Positions 47,166 through 60,587 of a stretch of DNA of 64,000 nucleotides are shown one piece after another. The notes under the pieces were generated by a model that saw nothing but the letters and a program-made list of their open reading frames with translations, had not been told where the DNA came from and did not search any database. Location: assembly GCA_002007465.1 (NCBI GenBank), contig LNAC01000032.1, positions 5,193,653 to 5,257,652 of the forward strand, in the 5' to 3' direction. The stretch's first letter is position 1; every line of letters begins with the position of its first letter. The position numbers and the translations under genes were made by a program. Source of the stretch: Ailurus styani. Taxonomy: Eukaryota > Chordata > Mammalia > Carnivora > Ailuridae.

Positions 47166-49290
47166 TAAACAGCCAGACCTGTATCCACAACAAGGGCCAC
47201 AGGTCATATGAATCACATGCTCTGATACATGCTGTCCGTGGAAAAGGTCCTGAACTTGACCTGTAGATTGCCGTACCTCACTGTCAGTTCTCACAGACAC
47301 CAAAGCCGCCTACTCTTGTCTTTTTTTATCTTCTCACTATTCTTCAGGTATGCTTCACTCTTTGTCTTTTCCAGACCTTCTCAGCTGTGGCCCCTCCCCA
47401 CATTTCTTACTTTGGCAGGGAGGTTCATACAGAGGGACCTAGAGACTAATTGTATTTTATGCTCAGCAAGCCCTCAGTGATATATTTAATAAGTAAGTAG
47501 ATGGGCAAGTGAATGTTCCTAGAAAATATACATAAAAAATACTTTTTCTAGTATGTTTGGAGTGAAAGAAACCAAAACGATACTATGGGCTGCTGGTGGT
47601 GTTTATTGAAATGTGGGAAGGCACATGAATAAAGGCCTGAGGACTCCCTGGTGGGACCCAAAGCCAGTATTCTCCTGGTCACCCAGTCCCTCTGCATCAC
47701 ATTGTTGTTGGTAGAGGAAGTCTCTTTAAGGAACAAAATAAGGAAAATAAGAAAACACAACTCTTTCCCAACTCAAGTTAGATCAGGAAATTGTGGCAAT
47801 TTCTGGAATGTCAAGAATAAAAATAAGGAAGGAAGAATTAATCCTGCTAGCCCAAAATGAAAAGCTGTCACCACCAAAGCTGTAACTCTCTAAATGAATG
47901 TAACACCTCTGAAAACTCTCACAACTGTGCCAAGTATTTACATGTTCTCTGCGAATGTGGCATCTCACAGCAAGTGGTTTTGGTTGTGAAGCACACCATC
48001 TGTGTGATTACCCACCCCTTGCTAGAGTACTCTGAACTCAGCAGTTGTACAACAGATGCATTTAAATATACAGTATTCCTCCTCGCATAGTTCAGAATGG
48101 GTGTTAGGAACTGAGGGAAAACAACCAGCTTCCTTGAAACTCGGGCTCCATCTGACATCTTTCCAGATACCTTCCATAACCATACTCCATGCAATTTTAG
48201 AAGATAATAGTATCAGAACAGATTTACAGATCTAAGCAGATCAGCTTGACCTAGTATATTAGTAGTGCCTTCACAATCGGTAATGAGCCACTTGATTTGG
48301 AAGGTGAAGCCAGATTACTGTTCGGTTTTCATTTAAGAGGAAGTCTGTGTACTCCTGGGAAAAACAAGTCTACAAAAGCCCGATTGTATGTCCTCACTCC
48401 AAGTAGGTGAATAAAAATGGTGTTGTCGTAATTCATCATTATCGTTCTAGGAGATGTGTATCTTTGGAAAAACAACACTAGATTAGACAGTTTTTGATGA
48501 AAATATGAAATCAGGAATAATAGACTGAATTCTGTCCTTGATATCTTGTTTGCTTAAATATTCTACAGGCATTCCACAAGGTATTTTCTTTGGAGATTAG
48601 TTCATCTTAATTGCAGGAATGAGATTTAAAGTTGTATTTATCAGAATGTGCATCTTAGTAAAGGCTGTTCAGCCCTTCTAACTCATGTTCTCACTTGTCT
48701 CCAGTAGATGAGGTGACGTTATGCCTTTTCAGGCTGATCATAAGCCACGCTGGGTGAGGGACAGACATTTCTTACCTAAAAGGGGGAACTTTTCCACTTT
48801 GCCAACAGGCCCCTCTTCTGTTTTTCCAGGTGGGGAGTGTATGGGAGGCAGAGGTGTAGTCGGCACTAAGAAAGTACACTCAAGCAATGACATGATATAA
48901 CCAATAGAATTTAAGAGAAAAAATGGATGAGGGATTTGCTAGTCTACATCTCTGTGATAAAATTCCAGACAGCAAATTTAGCATAACCAGAAGACGAATT
49001 GTCATTAATATTTTCTGCAAACTCTGGATAAGCATAGTGTTCATCATTCTGAAGCATAGTCACAGCCTCTGAGAGAGTCACTGGAAACCAGTATTCATGG
49101 GCTGTTTGCTGGCTGAGGGAGCATTTTTAGTGACGTAACCAGCATGATATAAATAATAGGATCCTGCAGAGGCAAGAAGATCTGTATTGTATTGCTACAA
49201 AAATATTACAAAAAGCCTTAGCATTGTGAGTGATAAAAGCGTCGCTACTTTTTTTGTCTCAGTGGGGGAAAAATAAAAACATAATTATTT
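47166..49290. other. Non-coding, containing one of two related unknown blocks
   Basis: No exon. Apart from the repeated block at 47772-47878 no family is recognised. Confidence 0.35.
47772..47878 (+). repeat. Unclassified direct repeat, copy 1
   Basis: About 105 bp that aligns by eye with 49295-49400, including the shared words ctggaatgtcaagaataaaa, aaaatga and ctgtcacca. I do not recognise the family. Confidence 0.8.
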
Positions 49291-49294
49291 TGAA

Positions 49295-49400
49295 CTCAAA
49301 TTAGGTCAGGAACTGGCAACAATTCCTGGAATGTCAAGAATAAAAATAAGAAACGGAGAATAATTCCTATTAGCACAAAATGAGGGACTGTCACCATCAA
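49295..49400 (+). repeat. Unclassified direct repeat, copy 2
   Basis: Same orientation as copy 1, about 1.5 kb downstream. It begins ctcaaattaggtcagg (copy 1: ctcaagttagatcagg) and ends gggactgtcaccatc (copy 1: aagctgtcaccacc). Confidence 0.8.
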
Positions 49401-49558
49401 AAGATAATGACATGATGATTACCAGACCTGAACAGTCAGAGAAGGAGCCTGGACACTGGGAAAAATCTTAACGTGCTCTGATTGGACAATGAATAGGTGA
49501 GTCCATCTTCTCTACCTTTAATTTTAAATATCCTGTAGCAAATCAGTATACCTCACAT

Positions 49559-49782
49559 GGGCTTCTGAAGTTTTTTTAAAGACTTTATTTATTTGAGAGG
49601 AAGAGTTAGAAAGACAGATTGAGAAAACAAGTGAGAGGAGACATGGAGGGAGAAGCAGACTCCCCACAGAGCAGGGATCCTTATGCGGGACTTGACCCCA
49701 GGACTCTGGGATCATGACCTGAGCCGAAGGCAGATGCTTAACACACTGGGCCATCCAGGTGCCCCGGGGCCTCTGAATTTTT
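49559..49782 (-). mobile_element. CAN-SINE
   Basis: Body about 49577-49766: aaagactttatttatttgag, gcagactccccacagagcag, gacttgaccccaggactctg, ctgggccatccaggtgcccc. Imperfect duplication gggcttctgaagttttt / gggcctctgaattttt. Confidence 0.93.
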
Positions 49783-49784
49783 AA

Positions 49785-51980
49785 CACATTATTAATCAAA
49801 TTGTTTTTACAGACAGGGGGTCTAAAAAAATTTTTTTTGCCCATGACCCCACACGACCAAGAGGTGGCCCTAACCTGGAGAGTGAGATTAAAGACTTTGA
49901 ACAGTATTTCATAGACCATAGGAAAACACTGAAAGAATATTTAGCATAACATAACAACCAAATTGTATTTCAGATTGTAATACACTAAGAGACTATACCA
50001 GATGATTTAGTGCCTGCGAAAGAAGCAATTGCAGGCCCAGGGAGTTTGGGAGACCAACACAGTGTCCATGTGAGGACAACCTCACCAAGCCATGTGGAGG
50101 GATGTAGGGAAATGAGAATGCTCCTGTTTTTAACAGAAGTGGTGACATCTGAGGAAGAAAAGGTTTTTCTTCTTTTCTTTTGAGGGGAAATAAAATGTAT
50201 TTGGAATTTTATGCTTTGGAACATTGCTTATTTAATTTGAATTTTAAGAATGATGACTCTGGTGGAATGTCTAAGTAAATTTTACTTGCACTGAAATCCA
50301 AAGGTCTTTTGGCTGCAAATTGCTCAGAAACATTAATTAAATTGTTGAACAATCAGAAAGTTTATTTAGACATTCAGCAGAGTTTTCTCATCCTGCCTTT
50401 AAGCATTTCCAAATCAGTTAAATCAGTTTCCCACAACAAGTACAAGAGAAATGGTCTGGTTTTTCTGTATTTAGACCTACCATCTTCATCTATATACAGC
50501 ACAGTTTTGAGATCTAACACAAGACTATCGATAAAATATATGTAGATATCTGTATGTATAAAATCTATATCTATATCTACATATCTATAACTCCAGGCAG
50601 TTTTGATGTTTGTGGCTTTTTTCTGCTGAGAAATATAAAATTCAGACCACATCAGCAAATGATTATTCAGAGAGTACTCCTTTAATCTTGCATTCCCCTA
50701 GAATGGAAACAGGTCCAATCAATGTTCCTATGTGGGTAAAGGAACATTGCTCAGAGTGAGAGAAAGGTATCCTGGGGTGGGTGTGAGTGTGTGTGCGTGT
50801 GTGTTAGCACAGCACCCCAGGTGGGGTCTCCTCAAGTGGAAGGTGCTGATAGTGACCAATTGAATACAAAGCAAGAGAATGGGAGATAAAAATAATTATC
50901 AGTGGCTGTCATCTTGGTAACTAAGATCCTCCTAGAATACTTATTTATTTTTTTTACCATGATGTGAGTTTTCATAGTTGATGACTGATTTGGCAAAATT
51001 CCGTTAAGTGCTACATGTTGCTGAATGTGATTTGGAGAGGTGGCAATGAAAGGATTCTATTCACAAAGAGTCCTGATCTATCGGGTTATTTTGGATTCTT
51101 TTAATCTGGTAATAGACTGGTGTATTAAAATTCTAAATTAGTGTTTTGGGAACAATTCATAATAACAGACTCGCTTTTTTTTAAAAGTATACAAAGATCT
51201 TTTTCCCCTAACATTTTCCCCATTACATGTTCATGACATGGTTATTAAAAGTAATAATGTTTTGATGAGGAGGAAACTGGACAGAATTTAGGGAATTTTC
51301 ATACGCTTCATTGTTTATTTAATGTCAAAGTCAGAATTATAAGTAAGGCCTTCAGGACATTTCTACTAGATCATACTTTCCCTCTATTCACTTTGATTAT
51401 CAACTCAACTTAAAAAATATATATATAATATATATATATGGTGATATTTTACAGACATAAAATCAAAATTAATTTAACCTAAATTTAGAGATCTTTGAAA
51501 AGATTTAATCATGTCACTGTTTAAATTCTGTAATTACTAAGAACAAAACTTTTGCTTGTGATCATCTTTACCGTTTCTCTTTTACTCAGAAGGAAACATT
51601 CTTTGAGGAGGTTTAGAATACGTAATTAAAACTTAACTTCTTATACTAATGTTTGACAGTTAACTATGTTGTACAATGGGAAGATGTACTGACTAGATAA
51701 CTAATTCTAGACCCATTCTTGTAGGATCTAGTTAATTGTTTTAGGAAAGCCTTTCCTCCTTTCTTACCTTCTCTCCTTCCCTCCCGTCCTTCCCGTTTCT
51801 CTGGTCTCCTTCCTCCTTTTATTTGTGAATCTTATTGTTCTCATCAGACCAAAGACTGGGGATCATAAGGACGACCACAGAGCTGCTGCAAAGAGCTATT
51901 GGGATGATGATATGAGACATGTAAATTGTTGGACCCCTTTCCTCTTATCTTAGTAAATAGTATGTCAATAAAATCTTCGG
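49785..51980. other. Non-coding, with simple repeats
   Basis: No gene or named transposon. Simple repeats: degenerate (ATATCT)n at 50536-50590, GT-rich at 50778-50806, (AT)n at 51417-51440, and a polypyrimidine tract at 51751-51820. Confidence 0.4.
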
Positions 51981-51984
51981 AGTC

Positions 51985-53275
51985 TCCCTAATGCTTTTCT
52001 TCTCCTGCAGACCTACCCAACTGCAAGTCTTTTGTAATGTCCTTTATATTTATTCATTTCTTCCCTTTTCCATGGCTACCATTCCATTTCAGGCCACTCA
52101 GACAACTGTACTTACCTCTAACTGGTCTCCCTGCTTTTCTCTCTTTTCGTCATTCAGTCTAGAAGCCCAAATGATCTTTTAAAAACACAAATAAAATCAT
52201 GTCATTTCTGTATTTTAAAGCCTCCAGTGGCTTCCCATTAGACCCAGAAAAAAATGAAGAATGCTTGCCATGGCCTCTTTAGCTAACTCAAGTTGACCAC
52301 AAATTCTTTGACCTTCCTCTCTTAGAGAGGAGATGTCTGCTTCTCCTCCCTTTGACTCTGGGCTGGCCTTAGCGCCTTGTTTGATTAACAAAAATTGGAA
52401 GAAGGGATGTTCTGAGACTTTGAAGAGAGGTCATATAGAACACTTGAAATGTGGGTCAAGGATTGCTCTGGGGGAAGGCAGTCTTGGTATAAGCCATCTA
52501 ATGAACATGAGATAGCTACGCTGCCATCTTTTGAGAAGAACAAGCCATTGGAGAGGCCCTAGAAATGTGAGGTGCCATGTAGAGAAAGAGGCCAAGGAGC
52601 ACTGAGGTACCAGGCACTCAATGAAGAATTCACCTGGGAAATGGGTCCTCCAGCTTTAGCTATCCCAGCTAATACCACATGGATCAGAGATAAATTGCCT
52701 GGAAGAACCTTCCCATATTTCTAATCTTCAAACTGTAAGCAAAATATAGCCTTTGTTTTAAGCCGCTATGTTTTGTGGGTAATTTCACAAAAATGGGCAG
52801 CCTAGTAGCTTCTAATGACCTGAAAATATGGTTCTTGCCTATTTTGGAGTTCATCCCCTTCCATTTTCCCTCTTGCTTATTGTCCAGCAACCACACTAGC
52901 TTCTTTGAAAGTCAGGCTTGTTCCTGTGCCAGCACCTTGGAACTTGCTGTACCCTCTGCTTGAACTCTGATCCCAAATCTTTTCATCATTGTCTCTTCTT
53001 ATAATGGAGCTCCAGTGTCATGTTTTGTTAGACTTTCCAGATCACTCAATTTAAATTAGCCTCACCTCCCCCTTATCATTTTAGTTTATCATTGTTCTTT
53101 GTTTTTCATAGCACTTGTAACTATCTAAAGTGATTTTGTGTCTCCCACTTACGTATTCTTTTGCTAATTAGAATGTAGACTTTTGAGACGAGGGGTCTTA
53201 TCTGTGTTTTTTACAAATGTGTCCTTAGTGCCTTTTATACTGAATATAAAATTTTAATTGAATGCATGTAAAAGT
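51985..53275 (+). repeat. L2 LINE split by an LTR
   Basis: Left part (to 52293): aagcctccagtggcttccca and atgcttgccatggcctcttt. Right part (from about 52795): cagcaaccacactagcttct, ttgttcctgtgccagcacct, cttgctgtaccctctgcttg, catagcacttgtaactatct, ttagaatgtagacttttgag. These read as one L2 interrupted by 52294-52790. Confidence 0.85.
52294..52790 (+). repeat. LTR remnant (MLT1-like) nested in L2
   Basis: Begins tgaccacaaattctttgacc, with ttgactctgggctggcctta and near the end gttttaagccgctatgtttt then gtgggtaatttc. This fits a solitary MaLR/MLT1-like LTR. It has no coding content. Confidence 0.65.
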
Positions 53276-53279
53276 GTTT

Positions 53280-56200
53280 CAAACCTAAAGGGTTTCATTA
53301 TTATTCCAAAACAAGAAACTATTGCATGAAACCACTGAAGGCTGGACAAAATACATACTGGGATGTACTCAGACATAAACTACTATGATAGACCAGATAT
53401 ACTAGATATACTAGAGAAAGTTAAAATTCTCTAAAATTGTAGAGAGTTATAAATACTCCACAATATCAGTACCTTTAATTCTACTTGAGTTGATCATAGA
53501 AGTACATTTCCATTTCCATGCTAATATCTCCTTTAGAAAATTGGCAGTTGAGTTGTATAATTTTTCTTTTCCCCCTTGGCATCTGGCTCAATCTTCAGTT
53601 TTTCAGCATCTGTCCTTTAGTGATAAAATAAAAAGTGAGATATTCTTTTTGGTTTACCCATCCATAAACTCATTGGCCAAAGGGTCCACAAGAATTAATC
53701 ATTTAATGAGGAGGGATTGGTCCATTTCAAAGAAGTGAGAATGAGCTCACAAGCCAATTCAAGTGAATTTCTGTTTTGCTTTACATTTAACGCCCAGTGA
53801 TCACTTGGGAGAAGGCTGTTTTTAATCAATAGTATTTAAGCAAATGGCGGGGGCAGGGGTGGGGGTGGGAGAGAACACACGAAGCTTAACAAATTTGTAG
53901 AGAGAGCATCCCTACAGAGATTTAAGAGACAAGTTTGATTTTGATTTCAACAGACTTCTTGGCGTGATAAATTATATAATTGTCAGCATGTATCAGGAGA
54001 GCAAGTTTAATATATATTACTATAGTACACATTTTAATATAGTGAACTAGAGAAACTCACTGACTAGCAAGGAATTGAAATGTTGAAATGGAAATCCAGG
54101 CTTTGAGATTCCTAGAATCTCTGAAACCATCTTGCATCTTTCTCTCCATCTGCCTGTCAACATGACTTTCTGAAATAACTAATCTCAAAGGAATATTTTA
54201 GAAAAAAAATCATGTGGATGTGTTTTTTTTTTCTCCCTAATAAATGCCAATCTTAGGCAGTGTTTTTGTCAGGAGTCTCTGTTCCAGCTTTAAAAGCCAA
54301 AAGAAAGATGAAAATGAGTACACCAAAATGTAATTTAAAATGCAAATGCAGATTCTGCAGAAAAGAAGCGAAAGCTAATTGTAGTTTTTCTTCATGCTTG
54401 GCTCCATAGGCACAGGGTGTTGTTACCTTCCTCCTGCTGGGGATGCTCATCCCACAGCTGCACTGCCACACCATAACCTCTCAGATAAAATACACTTGAC
54501 CTAAGAAGAACCCCCCCCCAAATCTGAGTCACAGAAATCAATAGGAACTTAACCCCATCCAGTACTAGGTGGAAAGGCGACCATATGTGACAGTGTGGCT
54601 GTAAACCCATGAGAAATCCCCAGAATAGAAATAGCAGTTACATATTATAAAGAAAGGGCAGCAAATCTATATTCTCCAAGAGCTCACATAGGCTAGATTT
54701 AAAAAAACCTCAACCTCTAAATTAAAGACCCCATTTGTTTTTCATTTATCAATGTTGTACAAATATTTCTTATATGGATGAATTTGGAGTCAATTTTAAA
54801 ATGTACAATTGAGGCTTCTTTTGGTTTTTATTCCTGTCATACCTGAAAACTAATAGACTACATATTATGCTGAGCTATTTGCGGTGAAACCTTGGTCACT
54901 CTTTTAAATCTTAGGACTTGTTTACACAAAAGTACAAAATTATTTGTGGATCCCCCCACCTTTTTTTACTCTGTCCCCTTTTTTTCCTGGAGTGGATGAG
55001 TATTAATCATCCTTTTGTCACAAAATGTGAGTGGTCTTGTACACTTGTATAGGAGAGCCTGCTCAAAGGTATTTAGCGTCTAGGAGAAAGAATGAATTTA
55101 CCAAATAAAATAACTTAGAAAATGCTTGTCAGTCACATAATTAGAATTTTGAAATTTTAGAAATGACTCTGCGACTTGAGTGTGGTCCACTCTCCTTTAT
55201 GTATACTAATTAAGCCCGCAGACCCTGTCGACAGAAGAAATTCTTTCTTCATCCTTATTTACGCAAAACTTCCGGAACTCCATTAATGGAGTTCTACTGG
55301 TTCTTCATGCCCTTTCCTGCCCTCTAGTGGGGGTGCTACTGTGGTAAAAAACACAAAGGGGGCTGTGAGGTGGAGTTTGATAATTGTATTAATCATACCA
55401 GAGCATAATGTGGTGCCTGATGTCCACACATGTGCCAAGGTCCAGAAGATGTCAGGACTGCTTGGTGAGGAAGAGGAGCAGAGATTCCCTTGTGTAGGAT
55501 TAGATTGTACCAGGGCTTGGGACCCACAGTGGTTGTATTCTGTTGCTTTGTACCGACCTCAGTTTCTCCTTCCAAGCTTTGCCATCTGGTATTGTTCTGC
55601 TTGATAACTCATAATTCCTTTTAGCCATACATGTATTTTATGGTGAAAGACAGAATCCTTTGTTCAACTGTATCAATTACTGACACAAGGAATCAAATCT
55701 ACCTGTTTGCATGTCTGTGGTGGTTTTGAGGCAGAATGCACATAAAGAGAAAGAAAAGGAGTTAGAGTTCCCTTCTAAATTTTGTGAGAAATATCAGTTT
55801 ACAGGAAGCACAAGCATTAAAGCAAGTTTTGCAGGTGTCAGTCATATATATACCAGTCTTAAAGTTTTACCAAATGAGTCAAACTATGCTAATGTTCCTC
55901 ATGTATGACTACTTTCATTCTCTTTGCAATTTTTTGTATTTAGTTCTAAAGAGTTTTTTTTTTTTTATTTCATCTTTTCTTTGGGGGAGGCAAGGAAATG
56001 AACTTTTAGTTTCCCTCCCCAGAAGTCTTATGCCTGAGTTCATGTGCGTGAAAAATAGAGGACAGAAGACACTTTAAGAATACTATTCAGAAATTTATTT
56101 CTTCTTTTAGTAATTATTCTTGCACGAATATTGTATTTTGTTTTATAAAATGAAGACTGGCACTGTCTTTCCTGCCTGTCATACAGAGAAAGGGAATACA

Positions 56201-56850
56201 TTCTAAACTCAATTCAGTACTTCTTCTTGGAACATTATAAGCACGATACATGGGATGTTGAATTGAAAAAAAGAAATTTCAAGTGAATCAGGAGGTAAGG
56301 TAAATCCAAATGCAGGAGGATAGCAGAAGGTCAATCAGAAGTAGGAAAAGGTTCAGGAAAATCCAGCCTAGGGATGACTATAGCCAGGCCTTTGTCTCTG
56401 ACATGTAGTTCAGTCTCTTGCATTACTAGTTCTACCTTTTCCAAATGTGTGGGTGCTCTTCCCTCTCCCACCGACACCTAAAGGTTTATTCCCTCCTTCC
56501 CTCTTATTACAGCCAGTCGTCATTATTTATAATGTGAACCTGGAAGTTTGAGTAAAAAAGAAAAAGTCAATTAGCTTGCTAAGCTTTACAATTGTTGAAT
56601 AAAAAAGACCAATTTCCTTTACTTTATTGCTGGCCAACAGCAACAAAAAAATCTCTCTCCGAGATGAATGATAGATCTGAGATCCTGTTGGATTTAGGGT
56701 CTGTGTGATTCTTAAGTGCATTTCCATTTTATATGATTTTCTGAATTCCTTCTTTATGACTCTCACATCAGAGTATTCCCACTTATGCAAAATTGCTCCC
56801 TTCCTCCTCTGTACAATGACTATAATAACACTAATAATACAACTACTTCT
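53280..56850. other. Long non-coding stretch
   Basis: No exon and no named transposon. A plus-strand four-run G tract lies at 53849-53869 and a C9 run at 54511-54519. Confidence 0.4.
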
Positions 56851-56854
56851 AATA

Positions 56855-57060
56855 ATGATAGCAAACACTATAGCATCTCTATGTGTTAGGCACTATTTTA
56901 AGTGCTAATTTTAACTCATTTATCCTCTAACAACCCGATAGGTACTATTATTTATACCTCACAGATGAGGAAAATGGGGTGTACGTTGATTAACTTGGTG
57001 AAGATCACAAAGCCAGTAATTTTGGAGCTGTGATCCCAAACCAAGTGGTGTGGATCCAGA
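56855..57060 (+). repeat. MIR SINE relic
   Basis: tctctatgtgttaggcacta, ttttaagtgctaattttaac, taggtactattatttatacc, tcacagatgaggaaaatggg, aagatcacaaagccagtaat: nearly full-length MIR in sense. Confidence 0.88.
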
Positions 57061-57379
57061 ATTAGTTCGTAACCATAACGATGAGTCATTTTTTAAAAAA
57101 ATAATGATTGCTAAAACTTGTCTATTTACCACCAACAATGTAAAACTATATACCACCATCATTGTTACTGGTAGAGCAACCTGTGTTCTACCTGGTACCC
57201 ATGTGATGCCTTGAAATGGAGATGCCAAGAAAAATATTCTTTAATCCTCTGGGAAACCCACATAGGATTGCATGGCCATTCAGAATGTTAACTAGGCCCC
57301 TAGGTCTGAAGAAGTGACTCCATGCCAAAGGAACTTTACATAAATTGTCTGAGGAGCCACAGCACCTGCAGAGGGGTCC

Positions 57380-57455
57380 AGGGCTGGATTTAGTTGCATG
57401 ACTTCAGGCAAGTTGTCTAACATCTCTAAACATTAAATTCTTCTTTAAAAAAGAT
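57380..57455 (-). repeat. Probable MIR fragment
   Basis: ttgcatgacttcaggcaagt, tgtctaacatctctaaac. Short. Confidence 0.4.
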
Positions 57456-57762
57456 AATTTTGATCCTTCAGATTGCTGGTGGCTGTATTAAAGATTGAAA
57501 ACTGTCATTGTATGCTGTATGAACAAAAGTTTTGCTAGAGTTTTAGAAGAGACAAATGATGGTAGAACTAAGTCATCATTTTGTAAGTAAGAGTTTAAGC
57601 AAATAGAACAAAGAGCACCTGTACTGTGGAGGTATTACCATTTTTACATTGTAAGTAGATATACAATGTGTAGCAAAGCCCCTCTTGTGTGTCTTCTTTA
57701 CTCACATGCAATATCTCTGACCCCAGATGTGTGATTTTTCCACTCCCCACACCAAGCAGTTC

Positions 57763-58545
57763 TGTGATACCACCTAGTGTTACACCATTCATCTGACATC
57801 TCTAGCTGGAGTGAGGATCAGACACCACAAGTTTAGGGCTCAGTCTCATAAGACTGCCCCCACTTCAGATGCCAGTCACCAGTCTTAGGTTGTCTTTGGT
57901 ACTTTTGACCGAATGACTGGAACTTTTCCCAGGGTTCTATAATTTATTAGAATGGTTCACAGGACGCAGGAAACATTTACTTACATTTACTAGTTTATCA
58001 TATAAAGGATCCAGATGGGCAGATCTCTCAAAGATGAGAGATACTTAGGGTGAGGTTTGGAAGGGTTCTGAGCCCAGGAGCTTCTGTCCCCATGGAGTTA
58101 AGGTGTGCCATCCTAGTACATGGATGTGTTCACCAACTCAGAGACTCTCCAAACCTCCCCCTTCTGGGATTTTTTATGGAGGTTTCATTACATAGGCATG
58201 ATAGATTATTAACTCAATCTCCAGCCTTTCTCCCCAATCCAGATGATAAAGAGGAGGCTGAAAGTTCTAAGTTTTTAATCATGGCTTGGTTTTTCTGGTG
58301 ACCAGTCCCCATCCTGAAGCTTTCTAGATGTCCACCAAGTCTAGACCCAAGAGGACGAGAGACTTTTCCATTATTCAGTAAATTCCGAGGCATTTAGAAG
58401 CACTGTGTCAGAAACTGGGGTCAAAAACCAAATATTAGAAAGTAAGATATTCTTAGTGCTCTTATGTAGGGAATGACAAGGATTTTAGGAGTTTTGTGCT
58501 AGGAACTGGCAGGCAGAAACCAATATTTTCATTTCTATTTCACAC
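57763..58545 (-). repeat. ERV-type LTR remnant
   Basis: The plus strand reads tgtgataccacctagtgtta at one end, then cactggaacttt-like text, gttctataatttattagaat, gtttatcatataaaggatcc, gggattttttatggaggttt, ccagtccccatcctgaagct and aggagttttgtgctaggaac. On the minus strand a TAATAAATTATAG hexamer region lies where an LTR polyadenylation signal is expected. It is a solitary, decayed LTR with no coding capacity. Family not assigned. Confidence 0.5.
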
Positions 58546-60350
58546 TTACTTAGAAGATGTCACCTTAATGTATACCAAATGGGAACAGTTTATTGGTGGT
58601 AGATGTAAGTGTTCCTTATTAAGAACTGCATTAGATTTTTAAAGTGCAGAGTTTAAAAGCATAACATGTGACAAAGATTAATAGTTGCCTACTCTGATAA
58701 ACATTTTCCTCTTTCACCTTAGTAACAAACCCAGACACACTGGGGCATGGAAACGAAAAACAAATTTCTATTTCTTTTCTTCCTTTGCAACTAGGTATGG
58801 CCATATGTTTAAGTTGAGACAAATAGGATGTAAATAGAAATACTGTGTTGAAATTATGGCAAGGCTGTTTGAAGGAAGCCAACTCAGTGGAGAGGAATAA
58901 TTTTTGCCCTTTTTGCATTTGCTCTGTTGTTTTCAGTGTGAAGATGGATAATTGGAATTTCAGCATGTACTCCATGGATGATGCGGTGACCTTAAAAATG
59001 GAAGGTATGATTCAGGAGCAGAAATATAGGAACCTGCATTCTTGATGACATCATAGCTTGCCGTTATCCATCATGGACTGCTGATTTCTAGACTTCTTTT
59101 ATGATAAAAGAAAAAAAAATCTAAAAAAATGAAACCATTTTTTTTGTCTCTACTACCAAACTAATCTTAACTTGTGCACAGTAATACTAATCTTCAGTTA
59201 AATTAATCTTTGTATAGTTCTTTACATTGGCATGTGAAAATAGATTGTTGTAGTTTTGATTAAATGTAAGATCTGATTATCCTGAAGTAGCAAGAAAAAT
59301 CTCTATTAATTCCATTATATGCTGCATTCTTAAGTTAAAAAGACATTTTTAAGCACTAAAATTACTGAATTCAACATACAGAAGTCGTTAAAATATAGAA
59401 CCAGACCCAAGGACATATATTCTACCATTTATAACACCAACACTTTGGTTTCAGTAAAATAGCATCATCTGTCACATTAACTTGTTAACTTAATTTGAAT
59501 ACATCCATGGTTTTGACTGTATCTAATACAGTATTTAATACCTATATTTATTTTATTTTATTTTATTTCAAACATAAGATTATATAATGCTAAACAAACA
59601 AAGAACCCCAGAGGCTTCACAATGACTGTTTTCTTTTAAAAGATGAGAATAAATTACTCTTTTAAAAAATAACACTTCTGAATATAGCAAAAGTTAAATA
59701 CCAGCTATAAATTAGTCTGAACACAAGAGATGTAAAGAATATATCCAGAATCCAGTCTCAAGAGTTTTTACTGAGTTCTGTAGTTATCTAAACCTCTGTA
59801 CGCCTCTCCCTGCCATGAATTTATAGTTTTTGTCTGATGCACTAAGAATCTGTATTATCACTTTAGTTTAAGAAAAACTAATTTTTGATTACCTGAGAAA
59901 CATTTCCTTTAGAGTACTACTAACTTCTGAAATTGTCCCCTTTATCATCCATCCTTTTGGAGCTAAGGCTGGGCTCTTCCAGTCTATGTTGCCCTCAATT
60001 CCAGAGCTATTTTTCTGGTAAGAAACAAAAACTCACCTTGATTAGTCACATACATGGGTATTGCATTATTATTATTGTTGTTGTTGTTGTTGCTATTATT
60101 ACATTAATAAACATAACCATATTAAAATAACTAGAATTCAGAGTCCATGGTGGGGAAAGGCTGCTTGTTCCATTAAAGCAAGAGGTGGCAAGAATGGAGG
60201 AAACATGCTGATTCTCAGGGAAAGCTTGACAATCTTTATAGCTTTTCTAGGAAGAATAATATAAAACAGAGTAGAATGAACATTGGCTTTCTAGACAGCC
60301 CATGTGGGAAACTTTGCTATGCTATCTAATACTATAGGCCTAGTGGCAAA
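58546..60350. other. Non-coding, AT-rich
   Basis: No gene. Simple repeats only: (TTTTA)n at 59548-59568 and (ATT)n/(GTT)n at 60064-60104. Confidence 0.4.
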
Positions 60351-60351
60351 T

Positions 60352-60475
60352 AATGTGCCTTGTTTAAATCTTAGATTACTTGTTTGTAAAACAGGGATAA
60401 CACTTACCTTGGAGGATTGTTAGTATTTGGTGCATAATAGGTATTCAATTCATGGTAGCTGTTATTGTTACCAGT
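60352..60475 (-). repeat. MIR SINE relic
   Basis: ttacttgtttgtaaaacagg, gataacacttaccttggagg, gtgcataataggtattcaat: antisense MIR 3' to core. Confidence 0.7.
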
Positions 60476-60587
60476 CTAGATTGTGACTTCTTAATGTTGT
60501 GATAAAGACATGCAATGAGGGCCTATAGGTCCCCAAAGGTGACAGAAACCAAGAGCTAAGAAATGGAGGCAAAGTTATTACCACAGG

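Noticed and set aside
54511..54519. C9 homopolymer
   Set aside because: Too short and common to interpret.
57763..58545. Complete endogenous retrovirus
   Set aside because: Only a solitary decayed LTR is seen; there is no second LTR, primer-binding site or gag/pol/env-like frame near it.
60064..60104. Trinucleotide array giving cysteine and valine runs in open frames
   Set aside because: A plain (ATT)n/(GTT)n microsatellite in non-coding DNA.
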